A stretch of DNA of 64,000 nt, taken from contig NZ_JADBEK010000001.1 in the NCBI RefSeq assembly GCF_014873145.1, positions 868,001 through 932,000 of the forward strand. Reading direction: 5' to 3'. The DNA comes from Nonomuraea angiospora (GTDB taxonomy: Bacteria > Actinomycetota > Actinomycetes > Streptosporangiales > Streptosporangiaceae). Below the pieces are notes generated by a model, which was not told the origin of the DNA, did not search any database, and saw only the letters and a list, made by a program, of their open reading frames with translations. Position numbers and translations under genes: made by a program. Position 1 is the first letter of the stretch. Every line of letters begins with the position of its first letter. Positions 17,783-26,166 of this stretch are shown here, piece after piece.

Positions 17783-17802
17783 CTAGAGATATGGTTCTCT
17801 AG
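17783..17802. promoter_or_regulatory. MarR operator candidate
   Basis: CTAGAGA-tatggt-TCTCTAG, a perfect dyad between the divergent MarR (17748) and SnoaL-like (17830) starts. Position and symmetry suit autorepression by the MarR protein. Confidence 0.65.
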
Positions 17803-17829
17803 CAACTAGCCTATCGGAAGGACGGCACC

Positions 17830-18210
17830 ATGAAGGATGTCATCAGGCGCTTCTACGACGAGGTGCTCAACGCCGGCGACCTCGACGTCGCCGACGAGAT
17901 CGTCGGCCCCGGCTTCGCGCCCCGGGGCGGCGGGGCCGCCGGCCCCGAAGCGCTCAGACAGATCGCCCGCTACCTGCGCTCGGCGCTGCCCGACCTGCGC
18001 TTCGACATCGAGGACCTGATCGCCGAAGGCGACCGGGTGGCCAGCCGGTGGACGTTACGGGGCACGCACACGGGAGACTTCTTCGGGTTCCCGCCCACCG
18101 GCAAGCCGCTGGAGGTGCGCGCCTGCGTCATCTTCCGCATGGAGAACGGCAAGGTGGCCGAGATCTGGCCGGTCATCGACTCCGGCTCCCTCGCGACCGC
18201 GAGGGGATGA
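17830..18210 (+). CDS. SnoaL-like ester cyclase / NTF2-fold protein
   Basis: 126 aa, typical single SnoaL-like domain with IRRFYDEVLNAGDLDVADEI, the GT-H-x-GDFFGFPPTGK segment and a terminal EIWPVIDSGSL. Such proteins bind small hydrophobic ligands; the reaction, if any, is unknown. It starts at ATG 17830 after a clean divergent promoter region shared with the MarR regulator, which suggests co-regulation with the MFS exporter. Its stop overlaps a small downstream frame (ATGA at 18207). Confidence 0.82.
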   Translation: MKDVIRRFYDEVLNAGDLDVADEIVGPGFAPRGGGAAGPEALRQIARYLRSALPDLRFDIEDLIAEGDRVASRWTLRGTHTGDFFGFPPTGKPLEVRACVIFRMENGKVAEIWPVIDSGSLATARG

Positions 18211-18374
18211 CCTGGTATTTCGGTGGCATGCGCCGCCACAAGAAGGCGCTGGGCCGGCTCCCGCCCCAGGCGCACGAGCCCCGGCCCCGCCGAAGGCATC
18301 GCCGGATGCGCGAAATCCTGGCGACGGTCGACCGGCTGCCGCTCCCGGACCGCGAGGGCGGCAGCGGCGGCTGA
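18207..18374 (+). CDS. Possible 55-aa basic protein
   Basis: A frame beginning with ATG in an ATGA overlap with the SnoaL-like gene encodes an Arg/Lys/Pro-rich protein (MTWYFGGMRRHKKALGRLPP ...). The overlap and third-position GC support translation, but no domain is recognised. It could be a coupled small protein or chance. Confidence 0.35.
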   Translation: MTWYFGGMRRHKKALGRLPPQAHEPRPRRRHRRMREILATVDRLPLPDREGGSGG

Positions 18375-18423
18375 TCGCGCACGCCGGCGATCGCCGGGCA
18401 TGCCTTTTCTGGTGGTGTGGGCT

Positions 18424-18819
18424 ATGGTCGGCCCTATGACGGGACCGTGGAGAACACCACAAGGGTCCATCGCGTTCATCGGCGTGATGGTCCTGGTCCT
18501 GCTGTCCCTGGTGGCACTGTCGCTGTCGCTGACCAGCGCTTCGGGCAGAGCGAGCGGCCCCGTCGTGCAGGGGGCGGTCTCCGGCCCGGTGTGGAGCCCG
18601 GGCGGAGGGGACGCCGACCTGTCCAGCCTGCCGCCGCAGGCGAGTGGCGTCCGCGAGCACCACGTACTGTCCCTGTGGCCACCGCTGCGCGGCGAGCGCC
18701 GCGCCGAGCTCGCCCATCTGGCGCTGCTCCCGTCACCGGGCTCGGACGCGGACACGCTCCGCGACCCTCAGCAGCTGGCGCACCGCACCGCGGGATCGCG
18801 CAGCCCGCCGCTCACCTAG
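18424..18819 (+). CDS. Small membrane-anchored protein, unknown
   Basis: 131 aa from ATG 18424 (ATG 18436 is an equal alternative). One N-terminal TM helix (IAFIGVMVLVLLSLVALSLS) is followed by a Gly/Pro/Ser-rich tail without domain signature. It is presumably inserted N-in with the tail outside. A 15-bp terminator follows 15 bases after the stop, which supports a real transcription unit. Confidence 0.5.
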   Translation: MVGPMTGPWRTPQGSIAFIGVMVLVLLSLVALSLSLTSASGRASGPVVQGAVSGPVWSPGGGDADLSSLPPQASGVREHHVLSLWPPLRGERRAELAHLALLPSPGSDADTLRDPQQLAHRTAGSRSPPLT

Positions 18820-18833
18820 CCGACGTCTTCCCC

Positions 18834-18870
18834 GTCAGGCTCTGCGGCCACACGCGCCGCAGAGCCTGAC
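18834..18870. terminator. 15-bp-stem terminator
   Basis: GTCAGGCTCTGCGGC (18834-18848) pairs perfectly with 18856-18870 across a 7-base loop. Degenerate copies of the right arm (GCCGCGGAGCCTGAC and a shorter TGGAATCTGACCGCG) continue to about 18930, so the element has partly duplicated. The rest of 18820-19147 holds no gene I can support. Confidence 0.8.
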
Positions 18871-19147
18871 CGTACGCCGACGCGCGCCGCGGAGCCTGAC
18901 CGCGCGCTGTGGAATCTGACCGCGCGCCCACGCCCGGACCGTTCGCACCCGCGTGCCGTCGCGCCTGGAGACGTCTGACGACCGTCCCTGCGGCAGGAGA
19001 AGCGACAAGGATCGCCTCCCCATGCCGCCTTTCCCTCGTCGTCAGCTAGGAGCTGATCATCGTCATGCCGTTTGTTGCATCCGTGCGCGTCCATCCATGG
19101 CCGGCGCGCTTGCGCGGGCCCAGCCCGGCGGCACGTGGGAGCGCGGG

Positions 19148-19906
19148 ATGAGCCCGACGCGGCGCGTGGTGGCGCTCGACCTGGGCACCGCGCGTACCCG
19201 ATCGCTGGCCCTGAGCGGGCACGCCATCGCCGACCGGCCGTCGGTGATCACGGGGCGAGCCTCCGGCGTGGCGGAGGTGGTGCGGCCCATCCGGCACGGC
19301 ATGGTGGCCGACCCGGGCGCCTGCCTTCGGCTGGTGCGCCTGGTGTTGCGGGACATCCGGCACTACGACGGCCGGCCGCCGGCGCTGGTCCTGACCGGGG
19401 TGCCGATCGCGGCGTCGCCGAGCGATCGCCGGGCGGTCCACGCCGCGGTGTCCGAGATCGCCGGGTGCGAGGTGACGCTGGTGGAGGAGCCGCTGGCCGC
19501 CGCCGTCGGCGCGGGCCTGGACGTCCTCGATCCCCGGCCCTGCCTGGTGCTGGACGTGGGGGCGGGCATCGTCGAGGCCGTGGCCATCGGTGGCGGGGCC
19601 GCCGTCGACGCGGTCTCCCTCCAGCTCGGCGCCACCACCGCCGCGGGGCTGCCGCCGTACGCGCTGGAGAGCGTCGTCGACATGACGGCGGGCCTGCTGC
19701 GCCGCCTGCCGACGGCCTCGCGCTCCCGGGGCTTGGTGGTCACCGGCGGCGGCGCTCGTCAGGAGCAGCTGCTGAGCCGCCTGCGCGCCGCGCTGCGGCT
19801 GCCGATCGACGTGGCGCCCCAGCCGCAGCACGCCACCATCCGCGGCCTGATGCGCCTGTGCCTGCAGCCGGCTCTGGCCGACGGCCTCGGCCTGCGCGCC
19901 CGCTGA
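19148..19906 (+). CDS. Small MreB/actin-like ATPase
   Basis: 252 aa against about 340 in true MreB. The actin-fold phosphate loops are present: ALDLGTARTRSLAL (phosphate 1), CLVLDVGAGIVEAVAI (phosphate 2) and LVVTGGGARQEQLLSRLR (adenosine). The family-typical LVEEPLAAAVGAGLDVLDP connects them. The short length suggests that subdomain insertions needed for filaments are missing. ATG 19148 has GGGAG upstream. It is followed 31 bases later by a TraR/DksA zinc-finger gene and the pair ends at a strong terminator, so they form a two-gene unit of unknown purpose. Confidence 0.75.
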   Translation: MSPTRRVVALDLGTARTRSLALSGHAIADRPSVITGRASGVAEVVRPIRHGMVADPGACLRLVRLVLRDIRHYDGRPPALVLTGVPIAASPSDRRAVHAAVSEIAGCEVTLVEEPLAAAVGAGLDVLDPRPCLVLDVGAGIVEAVAIGGGAAVDAVSLQLGATTAAGLPPYALESVVDMTAGLLRRLPTASRSRGLVVTGGGARQEQLLSRLRAALRLPIDVAPQPQHATIRGLMRLCLQPALADGLGLRAR

Positions 19907-19937
19907 CGTATTCCCTTCCCAGAAAGGACCTTCCATC

Positions 19938-20279
19938 ATGACCGACAACCACGAGACCACCCACCTCAGCAGCGTGCAGCTCCAGTCGCTGCGCCAGGAC
20001 CTGCAGGAGCAGCTGGAGCAGCGCAGGCGGCACCTGGACGGGCTGCGGGTGCAGGAGCAGGAGGGCAGCGGCGCCGACGGCACGTGGCAGGAGCTGGTCA
20101 TCTCGATCACCGCCGCCGAGCGCGCCGTCGCCGAGCTGTCCCAGGCCTACGACAGGCTGGTGGCGGGCACCTACGGCCGCTGCGCCGCCTGCCAGGCGGC
20201 CATCCCGTTCGAACGGCTCAAGGTCCGGCCGCTGGCCCGCAACTGCATCGACTGCCAGCGGCGGCACGAGGCCGCCTGA
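19938..20279 (+). CDS. TraR/DksA-family zinc-finger protein
   Basis: 113 aa. An N-terminal helical coiled-coil (about 10-75, LRQDLQEQLEQRRRHLDGLR) precedes the zinc finger CAAC ... CIDC (about 88-108) with GTYGRC and RPLARNCIDC. This is the DksA/TraR architecture; DksA enters the RNA polymerase secondary channel with ppGpp. Actinobacterial short forms are poorly studied. AGAAAGGA precedes ATG 19938. It lies directly behind the MreB-like gene and before a 15-bp terminator. Confidence 0.85.
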   Translation: MTDNHETTHLSSVQLQSLRQDLQEQLEQRRRHLDGLRVQEQEGSGADGTWQELVISITAAERAVAELSQAYDRLVAGTYGRCAACQAAIPFERLKVRPLARNCIDCQRRHEAA

Positions 20280-20283
20280 CACC

Positions 20284-20316
20284 GCGAGAGGGAGCGGGGC
20301 GCCCGCTCCCTCTCGC
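20284..20316 (+). terminator. 15-bp perfect-stem terminator
   Basis: GCGAGAGGGAGCGGG (20284-20298) and CCCGCTCCCTCTCGC (20302-20316) with a 3-base loop begin 5 bases after the zinc-finger gene stop. There is no U-tract. Confidence 0.85.
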
Positions 20317-20332
20317 CGACCGGAGTTTGAAC

Positions 20333-21880
20333 ATGATCACATTGGACCGCCTGGTGAACGTGCTCGGCGGGTACGGCGTGCGGCTGTGCGGCCGTCCCGA
20401 GGCACGTTCGGCCTGGCTGCGCAGCGTGGCGATGCCCGATGCCACCGGTCGCCACGCCGCCGGCGACCTGCTCCTGGCCGTCGGCACCGCCTCGATCGCC
20501 GAGGCGGTGCGGTGGGCCGCCGCGTCCCGGGCCACGGCGGTCCTGGTCCGCCCGGCCGGCAGCGGCGCGGAGGTCGAGCGGGACGCCGCCGAGCTCGGCG
20601 ACCGGCACGGGGTGGCCGTCCTGCTGGCCGACCCCGCCGTGTCGTGGAGCCAGCTCGCCGGCGTGGTGTACGGGCTGGTGCTGGAGAGCCGTGAGACCGC
20701 CTCCGGGCGTGGCCCGACCGACCTGTTCGCGCTGGCCGACAGCCTGGCCGACGTCATCGGCGGGGCGGTGACCATCGAGGACCGGCACTCGCGGGTGCTG
20801 GCCTACTCCCGCTCCCAGCAGGCGGGCGACCCGGCGCGGTTGGAGACCATCCTCGCCCGGCGCGTCCCCGACCGGCTGCGCGAGCTGTTCCAGCAGAGGG
20901 GGGTGTTCGCCCGGCTGGCCGCGGCGGACGAGCCGGTGTTCGTGCCCGCCGATGCCGAGCACGGCCTGACCGGGCGGATGGCGGTGGCGGCGCGGGCCGG
21001 CCGCGAGCTGCTCGGCTGGGTGTGGGTGACCTGCGAACGCCCGTTGACCGGCGCTCATCTCCGCGCGCTGGCGGACGGCGCGCGCACCGTCGCCCTGCAC
21101 CTGCTGCGGTCGCGGGCCAGCGCCGACCTGGAGCGGCAGGTGGAGTCGGACCTGGTCATCCGGCTGCTGGAGGGCAGCTCCGACGCCGAGACGGTGATCA
21201 GCCGGCTGGGGCTGTCGCCGCAGCCGATGCGGGTCATCGCCGTACGCGCGCACACCCCTGATCGCCACGCCGCGCTGCTGCTGGCCTTCGAGCAGGCGAC
21301 CACCGGTTTCGGCTGGTCCAGGCCCGGCCGCAGCGCGCTGCTCGGCGACACGCTCTACACCATCCTGCTGGCCGAGCAGGCCGACGCGGCCCGGCAGTGG
21401 ATCACGGCCCTCCACCGCGAACTGCCCGCTCAGGTACGCGTCGTGGCCGGGATCGGCGCACCCGCCGAGGTCGCCGAACTGCCCGCCGCCCGCCAGGAGG
21501 CCGACGAGTGCCTGGCGCTGCACGAGAGCGCCGGGCCCGGCGCCGTCCCGCCCGCCTACGACGAGTCCTGGGACGACATCCTGCTGCGGCGGCTGCGGGC
21601 GGCGGCGCGTACCGGCCGGACTCCGGCCCGCGGGCCGGTGAGCACGCTGATGCGGCACGACACCGGTCACGGCACCCGCTTCGTGGCCACGTTGCGGGCC
21701 TGGCTGATGAGCCAGGGCGACCTGGCCCTGGCCGCCGAGCAGCTCGGAGTGCATCCCAACACCGTGCGCAACCGGCTGCGCAAGATGGACGAGCTCGTTC
21801 CGCTGGACCTGAACGACGGTCGCAAGCGTCTCGCCATGATCATCATGCTGGCCGCCGTCGAGGACGAGCCCCGCCACTGA
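20333..21880 (+). CDS. PucR-family transcriptional regulator
   Basis: 515 aa. The N-terminal PucR-like domain (about 1-120, MITLDRLVNVLGGYGVRL), a central GGDEF-like/CdaR part, and a C-terminal HTH_30 (LALAAEQLGVHPNTVRNRLR, about 475-495) define the family, which often activates catabolism of purines, amino acids or other nitrogen sources. It lies 120 bases upstream of, and in line with, a D-amino-acid dehydrogenase-like gene, its likely target. ATG 20333 directly follows the upstream terminator. Confidence 0.88.
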   Translation: MITLDRLVNVLGGYGVRLCGRPEARSAWLRSVAMPDATGRHAAGDLLLAVGTASIAEAVRWAAASRATAVLVRPAGSGAEVERDAAELGDRHGVAVLLADPAVSWSQLAGVVYGLVLESRETASGRGPTDLFALADSLADVIGGAVTIEDRHSRVLAYSRSQQAGDPARLETILARRVPDRLRELFQQRGVFARLAAADEPVFVPADAEHGLTGRMAVAARAGRELLGWVWVTCERPLTGAHLRALADGARTVALHLLRSRASADLERQVESDLVIRLLEGSSDAETVISRLGLSPQPMRVIAVRAHTPDRHAALLLAFEQATTGFGWSRPGRSALLGDTLYTILLAEQADAARQWITALHRELPAQVRVVAGIGAPAEVAELPAARQEADECLALHESAGPGAVPPAYDESWDDILLRRLRAAARTGRTPARGPVSTLMRHDTGHGTRFVATLRAWLMSQGDLALAAEQLGVHPNTVRNRLRKMDELVPLDLNDGRKRLAMIIMLAAVEDEPRH

Positions 21881-22000
21881 GGCGTTGTGCCGGATCGACA
21901 ACGGCCGCGCCGCGATTGTCGCCCGCCCACAACGCCGCAGGCCGCCGCCGGGGCCATGCTGACTGCGACACCCCGTCATTCGTCCCGTTGGAGGTTGGGC

Positions 22001-23245
22001 ATGGGCGGCAACTGGCCGCGATCGGTGATCGTGGTGGGCGCGGGCATCGTGGGCCTGTCGACCGCATGGTTCCTGCAGGAGCGCGGCGTCCAGGTGGACG
22101 TGGTGGACCGCGGGGGAGTGGCGGCCGGCGCGTCCTGGGGCAACGCCGGATGGGTCGCGCCGGGCCTGGCCATCCCCCTGAACGAACCGGCCGTCCTGCG
22201 CTACGGCCTGCTCTCCCTGCTGAACCCGGCCGCGCCGCTCCACGTGCCCGCGAGCCTCGACCCGGGCCTGTGGAAATTCCTGGCCCGCTTCGCCGCCAAC
22301 AGCCACTGGCGGTCCTGGACCCGGGCCGCGCGCGCCAACGTGCCGCTCAACGACGAATGCATCGAGGCTTACGAGGTGCTCGCCGCCGACGGCGTGTCCG
22401 CCCCGGTCGTCGCGGCGCCGATCACGGCCGCGTTCCGCACGTCGCGCGAGGCCCAGGGGCTGCTGCGCGAGCTGCGCAGGCTCCAGGCGGTCGGGCAGCG
22501 GGTCGACCACACCGTGCTGGACGGCGACGGGCTCATCGAGCACGCCCCGCTGGCCGGTGACGCGCTGGGGGCGGGGGTACGGATCGACGGCCAGCGCTAC
22601 GTCGACCCGGGCGCCTTCGTCCACGCTCTGGGCAGGGCCGTCATGCGGCGCGGCGCGACCGTGTACGCCGTCGAGGTCGACGACGTGCGTACCGACGACC
22701 GGAAGGTGATCGTCCGCTCGGCCAAGGGCACCGTCCTGTCCGCCGACGCGGTGGTGCTCGCCACCGGCGCGTGGCTGCCCCGTCTGGCCCGGCAGTGGGG
22801 CGTACGCGTCCCGGTTCGGGCGGGCCGCGGCTACTCCTTCACCGTGCCGGTCGACCACCCCGTTCCGGGCCCTCTCTACCTGCCCGACGTACGGGTGGCG
22901 TGCACGCCGTACCGGGGCGGGCTGCGGGTGGCGGGCACCATGGAGTTCCGGGACCCGGACGCCCCGCAGGTGCCCGCCCGGCTGGAGGCCATCATCGCCT
23001 CCGCCCGTCCGCTGCTGCGGGGCGTGCGCTGGGAGGAGCGGACCGACGTCTGGGTGGGGCCCCGCCCCGTCACCCCGGACGGACGGCCGCTCATCGGCGC
23101 GACGGTGGCGCCCACCGTCTACGTGGCGGGCGGGCACGGCATGTGGGGCCTGGCCCACGGCCCGATCACGGGGCGGCTGCTGGCCGAACAGATCACCACC
23201 GGCAAGCAGCCCGCCGCCCTGGCCGACTTCGACCCGCTCCGCTGA
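22001..23245 (+). CDS. FAD-dependent D-amino-acid dehydrogenase (DadA-like)
   Basis: 414 aa from ATG 22001 with GGAGG eight bases upstream. The FAD dinucleotide-binding motif is VIVVGAGIVGLSTAW (9-23), with the DAO-family segments GASWGNAGWVAP, VVLATGAWLPRLARQW and the C-terminal GPRPVTPDGRPLIG ... VYVAGGHGMWGLAHGP. It oxidises D-amino acids, or a related amine such as glycine or proline derivatives, to imino acids. The PucR gene upstream fits control by the substrate. No signal peptide. Confidence 0.85.
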   Translation: MGGNWPRSVIVVGAGIVGLSTAWFLQERGVQVDVVDRGGVAAGASWGNAGWVAPGLAIPLNEPAVLRYGLLSLLNPAAPLHVPASLDPGLWKFLARFAANSHWRSWTRAARANVPLNDECIEAYEVLAADGVSAPVVAAPITAAFRTSREAQGLLRELRRLQAVGQRVDHTVLDGDGLIEHAPLAGDALGAGVRIDGQRYVDPGAFVHALGRAVMRRGATVYAVEVDDVRTDDRKVIVRSAKGTVLSADAVVLATGAWLPRLARQWGVRVPVRAGRGYSFTVPVDHPVPGPLYLPDVRVACTPYRGGLRVAGTMEFRDPDAPQVPARLEAIIASARPLLRGVRWEERTDVWVGPRPVTPDGRPLIGATVAPTVYVAGGHGMWGLAHGPITGRLLAEQITTGKQPAALADFDPLR

Positions 23246-23391
23246 TCCGGACAGCCTATTGCATAGGAAGCTTTCCTATTTAATACTTCGATCAATGCAG
23301 CGTATCGCGGCGCGCGATGCTCCATCGCGCTCCTGCTGCACGTGCCGCCGTGCCCCCACCGGCTCGGCGACTTACCCCCCCGGAGGTCCTC

Positions 23392-23727
23392 GTGACTCGT
23401 CGTGTCCCTGCCCTCCTCACCGCCATGCTCGCCGGGTTCGGCGCGCTGTCCATCTCCGCCGCGCCGGCGCGGGCGGCAGTCGTGGAGGTGACCTACAGCC
23501 CGGTCTCACTCGGCGATTACTGCTCCGCCAAGGTCAACTCCTCCTCCACCATCGGCTTCTACAACGGCAGCCTGAGCTGCTACCGCTGGAGCAGCGGCGG
23601 CTCCGGCATGACCTACACCGGTAGCGGCAGCGCCTCCGCCGCGTGCGCCTACTTCAACCCCGCCTACACCTACCTCGGCTCTGCCCAGGGCGCCAGCCAG
23701 GCGCTGATCTGCAGGTACTCGGTCTGA
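23392..23727 (+). CDS. Small secreted cysteine-containing protein
   Basis: 111 aa from GTG 23392, with GGAGG five bases upstream. A Sec signal peptide (about 1-29, ending APARAA) leads to an 80-residue mature domain rich in Ser, Gly and Tyr with four cysteines (DYCSAKV, LSCYRW, AACAYF, LICRYSV), likely two disulfides. I know similar small secreted actinobacterial proteins but no function. A 12-bp hairpin terminates the unit. Confidence 0.7.
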   Translation: MTRRVPALLTAMLAGFGALSISAAPARAAVVEVTYSPVSLGDYCSAKVNSSSTIGFYNGSLSCYRWSSGGSGMTYTGSGSASAACAYFNPAYTYLGSAQGASQALICRYSV

Positions 23728-23760
23728 CCCACACCGGTGCCGCCCTTCGCCGGCCGGCCG

Positions 23761-23787
23761 CCGCGCGGGCGAGCTTCGCCCGCGCGG
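23761..23787 (+). terminator. 12-bp-stem terminator
   Basis: CCGCGCGGGCGA (23761-23772), loop gct, TCGCCCGCGCGG (23776-23787), 34 bases after the stop at 23727. Confidence 0.75.
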
Positions 23788-24133
23788 TCATCGCCGGCAC
23801 CGCGCGGGTCTCGTCCCGCACTGCCGGGGCGCGAGCGGCCTCCCCGCCCATCCGCCCCCCAAGGGGCCCGCGACAGGTGAACATTCCGGTAATGCTGGCC
23901 TGTCCTGGCTGCCACATCCGGCCGGGACAAAATGCGCTCCTCTCATCCTCCAGGGACGTATTCCGGCTGCTCATCGTCTCGTTGTGAAGCGTTACGGGAT
24001 AATGCGATTTTGTTCGGGTTACATTATGCAGCCTTGACGGCACACAACGTCAAAGATCAGGGTGGAGGCATTCGCCCGGCGCAGTCCGGGCCACGGTCTG
24101 TTTTCGTCAGATACGACAGGGGGGAATTTCTGC
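23788..24133. other. 346-base stretch without a gene
   Basis: Apart from the leader of the next gene (GGGGGG shortly before ATG 24134) I see no gene, RNA structure or repeat. The part from about 23990 is more AT-rich than its surroundings and probably carries the promoter. Confidence 0.4.
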
Positions 24134-24637
24134 ATGTCGGAATTCATCAACGTCCTCATCGCCATCGACGCGGAAACCATTCTCGAAAGGTTCGGCAAGA
24201 ACACCGATCCGGACCGGCCGACGTCGATCCCCGACAGCAGCAACCTGATCTACATGACCACCCGCCAGAATCAGCTCGGGGGCGCTCCGGGCAGCGAGTT
24301 GACCATCAACGCCTCTCCCATGGACATCATCAGGTGGCGGGAGACGACGCTGTCGCTGAACTCCGAGTACACCGGCATCCTCTACCGGTTCAACACCCTC
24401 GCCGGAAAGGAGCTGATCAGCACCCCCGCACCGAGGTCGGTGGTTCTCAGTGAGCCGCAACCGAACAGCCAGGACCCGTTGAATCCCACCACCCAGAAAA
24501 TCAGCAGCTACTACTGGGAGTGTGAGGTCCTGGACACGGGGACGGTCACCTACAACTTCAGCTTCATGATTCTCAACCACAAGGGCGAGAAACAGGGTTA
24601 CTACTGCTGGGACCCCTTCATCAATATCCAGCCCTGA
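24134..24637 (+). CDS. AidA/PixA-family inclusion-body-like protein
   Basis: 167 aa, matching the PixA/AidA family (single beta-sandwich domain). Characteristic parts are the start FINVLIAIDAETILERFG, the central DIIRWRETTLSLNSEYTGIL and the end GYYCWDPFINIQP. PixA forms inclusion bodies in Xenorhabdus, and AidA of Burkholderia and Ralstonia is quorum-regulated and linked to host killing; its role in actinobacteria is unknown. It has no signal peptide. It is convergent with a small membrane-protein gene across a shared terminator. Confidence 0.8.
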   Translation: MSEFINVLIAIDAETILERFGKNTDPDRPTSIPDSSNLIYMTTRQNQLGGAPGSELTINASPMDIIRWRETTLSLNSEYTGILYRFNTLAGKELISTPAPRSVVLSEPQPNSQDPLNPTTQKISSYYWECEVLDTGTVTYNFSFMILNHKGEKQGYYCWDPFINIQP

Positions 24638-24644
24638 CGGCGGG

Positions 24645-24683
24645 CCCTCCGGCCGTCCTCCTGGGCGGATGACGGCCGGAGGG
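24645..24683. terminator. Bidirectional 13-bp-stem terminator
   Basis: CCCTCCGGCCGTC (24645-24657) pairs with GACGGCCGGAGGG (24671-24683). It separates the convergent genes ending at 24637 and 24719. Confidence 0.8.
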
Positions 24684-24718
24684 ATCCCTCCGCCGCCTTG
24701 GTCAGCACGTCGGAGTGC

Positions 24719-24871
24719 TCAGCGAGGCACGAAGCCGCGGTAGACGATGCGCCGGCGCCGGAGCACCGGCCACTGCCGGTCCTTGATGCCGCCCAGCGCG
24801 AGGGCGATCACCGCGCCGGTGAGGAAGGTGCCCACGATGACGCTCATGACCAACATGAAGGCGATCTCCAC
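24719..24871 (-). CDS. 50-aa single-pass membrane protein
   Basis: GTG 24871 with AAGGGG seven bases upstream starts a 50-codon gene: an N-terminal TM helix (MEIAFMLVMSVIVGTFLTGA), then a basic cytoplasmic tail IKDRQWPVLRRRRIVYRGF. Good ribosome site, codon bias and shared terminator support it. Its role is unknown. Confidence 0.6.
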   Translation of the reverse strand: MEIAFMLVMSVIVGTFLTGAVIALALGGIKDRQWPVLRRRRIVYRGFVPR

Positions 24872-24949
24872 GATAATCCCCTTGTCAACAGTTGAAATCT
24901 GAACTTGATGGCGTGAACAGCGCCCTTCCCTGCTCTATTCCGTGAGGTC

Positions 24950-26050
24950 TCACTCGTGATCGTCGTCAACGTGCACCAGCTCGGCGTCCGGGGCATGCAT
25001 GAGGGGCTGCGAGTGCTCGCCGAACAGCCTGGCCGCCGGCTCGCCGCGGCTGCCGACGTCCACCTTGGCGAAGATCGCCTTGAGGTGGTCGCGCACGGTG
25101 TGGGGGCGACAGGTGCAGCCGGGTCGCGATCTCCGCGCGCCCGGGGCCAGCTCCCCGCCCAGGTGGCGTGCCTCGATCGTCAGCAGCTCGTCGGTGGCCT
25201 GCCGGTCCAGCTGCGCCACCACTTCGACCGCCACCAGGCTCCGCCCGCGGAAAGCTTGCGGGATGTCCTCCAGCGGCGGGAAGCGGAGCAGCCGGCCGGG
25301 TGAGATGACCGAGTCGGGGACGGCGGCGGTCCAGTCGCGCCACCGGCTCAGGACGGCCTCGGCCCGCTCGATCGGCCAGTACATCGCCCCCGCGTGCACC
25401 CTAGTGAGGGGGAACAGGGCGAACTCCAGCTCGGTGACCAACGCGAATCTGCCTCCGCCGCCGCGGAGCGCCCGGAACAGGTCCGGCTCGCGTGCGGCGT
25501 CCACGCGTAACGTGCGGCCGTCGGCGGTCACGACCGTGGCCGCGGTCACGTGGTTTGCCGCCGGTCCGTGGGAGCGGGCGAACCAGGACAGGCCACCGCC
25601 CAGCGTGTAGCCGACCGCGCCGACGTCGGCCGCGGACCAGGACAGGCCGATCAGGCCGTACTGGGCGGCGGCCGCGGTGACCTCCGCCCACACCACACCG
25701 GCGCCCACCCGGGCCAACCGCAGGTCGGGATCGATGTGCACGCGCGCCAGCTCGAAGGTGCGCAGCAGGATCGTGCCGTCCAGCGGGCCGAGCGGGGCGG
25801 CGTTGTGCCCGCTGCCCTGTGGGACCACCCGCAGCCCTGCCGTACGGGCCGCTTCCAGGGTGGTGGCCACATCGCAGGCCGTACGGGCAAGCACGACCGC
25901 GGCCGGACCCTGGTCGACGGCCAGTTGCCAGGCCGAGCGGGCGGCGTCCCGGCCCGGATCGCCGGGGAGGATCAGTGCTTTTCGAAGGGTCAATGACCCG
26001 AACGAGGGTGCCGGACGGCGCGATCCACTCCCATCCCGCACGTCGGGCAC
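24950..26050 (-). pseudogene. Truncated BBE-type FAD oxidoreductase fused to a frameshifted LuxR-type HTH tail
   Basis: The open frame of 366 codons joins two unrelated pieces. Residues about 20-290 are the FAD-binding (PCMH) half of a berberine-bridge-like oxidoreductase (VVPQGSGHNAAPLG, DVGAVGYTLGGGLSW), which normally continues to about 450 aa. After about residue 295 the frame carries HTVRDHLKAIFAKVDVGSRG, the end of a LuxR HTH. The preceding HTH half (RAEIATRLHLSP) is in another frame; the change falls in a G5 run at 25102-25106 (C5 on the coding strand). A deletion fused two genes and a 1-base slip broke the second. Confidence 0.7.
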
Positions 26051-26132
26051 TTGAGGGATGCGCTCATCTCGATGATCTACTTTGTAAAGGGCGATGGCTC
26101 ATGAAAATTCTTAGGACCTCAAAGCAAAAAGC

Positions 26133-26147
26133 GCGGGCTTCGCCCGC
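26133..26147 (-). terminator. Rho-independent terminator without a matching gene
   Basis: GCGGGC-ttc-GCCCGC is followed on the minus strand by GCTTTTTGC, a real U-tract, rare here. It would stop transcripts coming from the right, but the next gene on that side (26204) runs the other way, so its original gene is missing. Confidence 0.55.
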
Positions 26148-26166
26148 CCACTCCCACAACCAAGTG

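Noticed and set aside
18834..18930. CRISPR-like repeats (GAGCCTGACCG units)
   Set aside because: Only two or three degenerate copies with irregular spacing, and the first two form a single terminator stem; no cas genes.
20171..23158. 995-codon minus-strand open frame across the PucR and D-amino-acid dehydrogenase genes
   Set aside because: Composition (Gly, Arg, Gln, His, Pro-rich, low in hydrophobic residues) is that of an antisense frame in high-GC DNA; both plus-strand proteins are well-formed family members.
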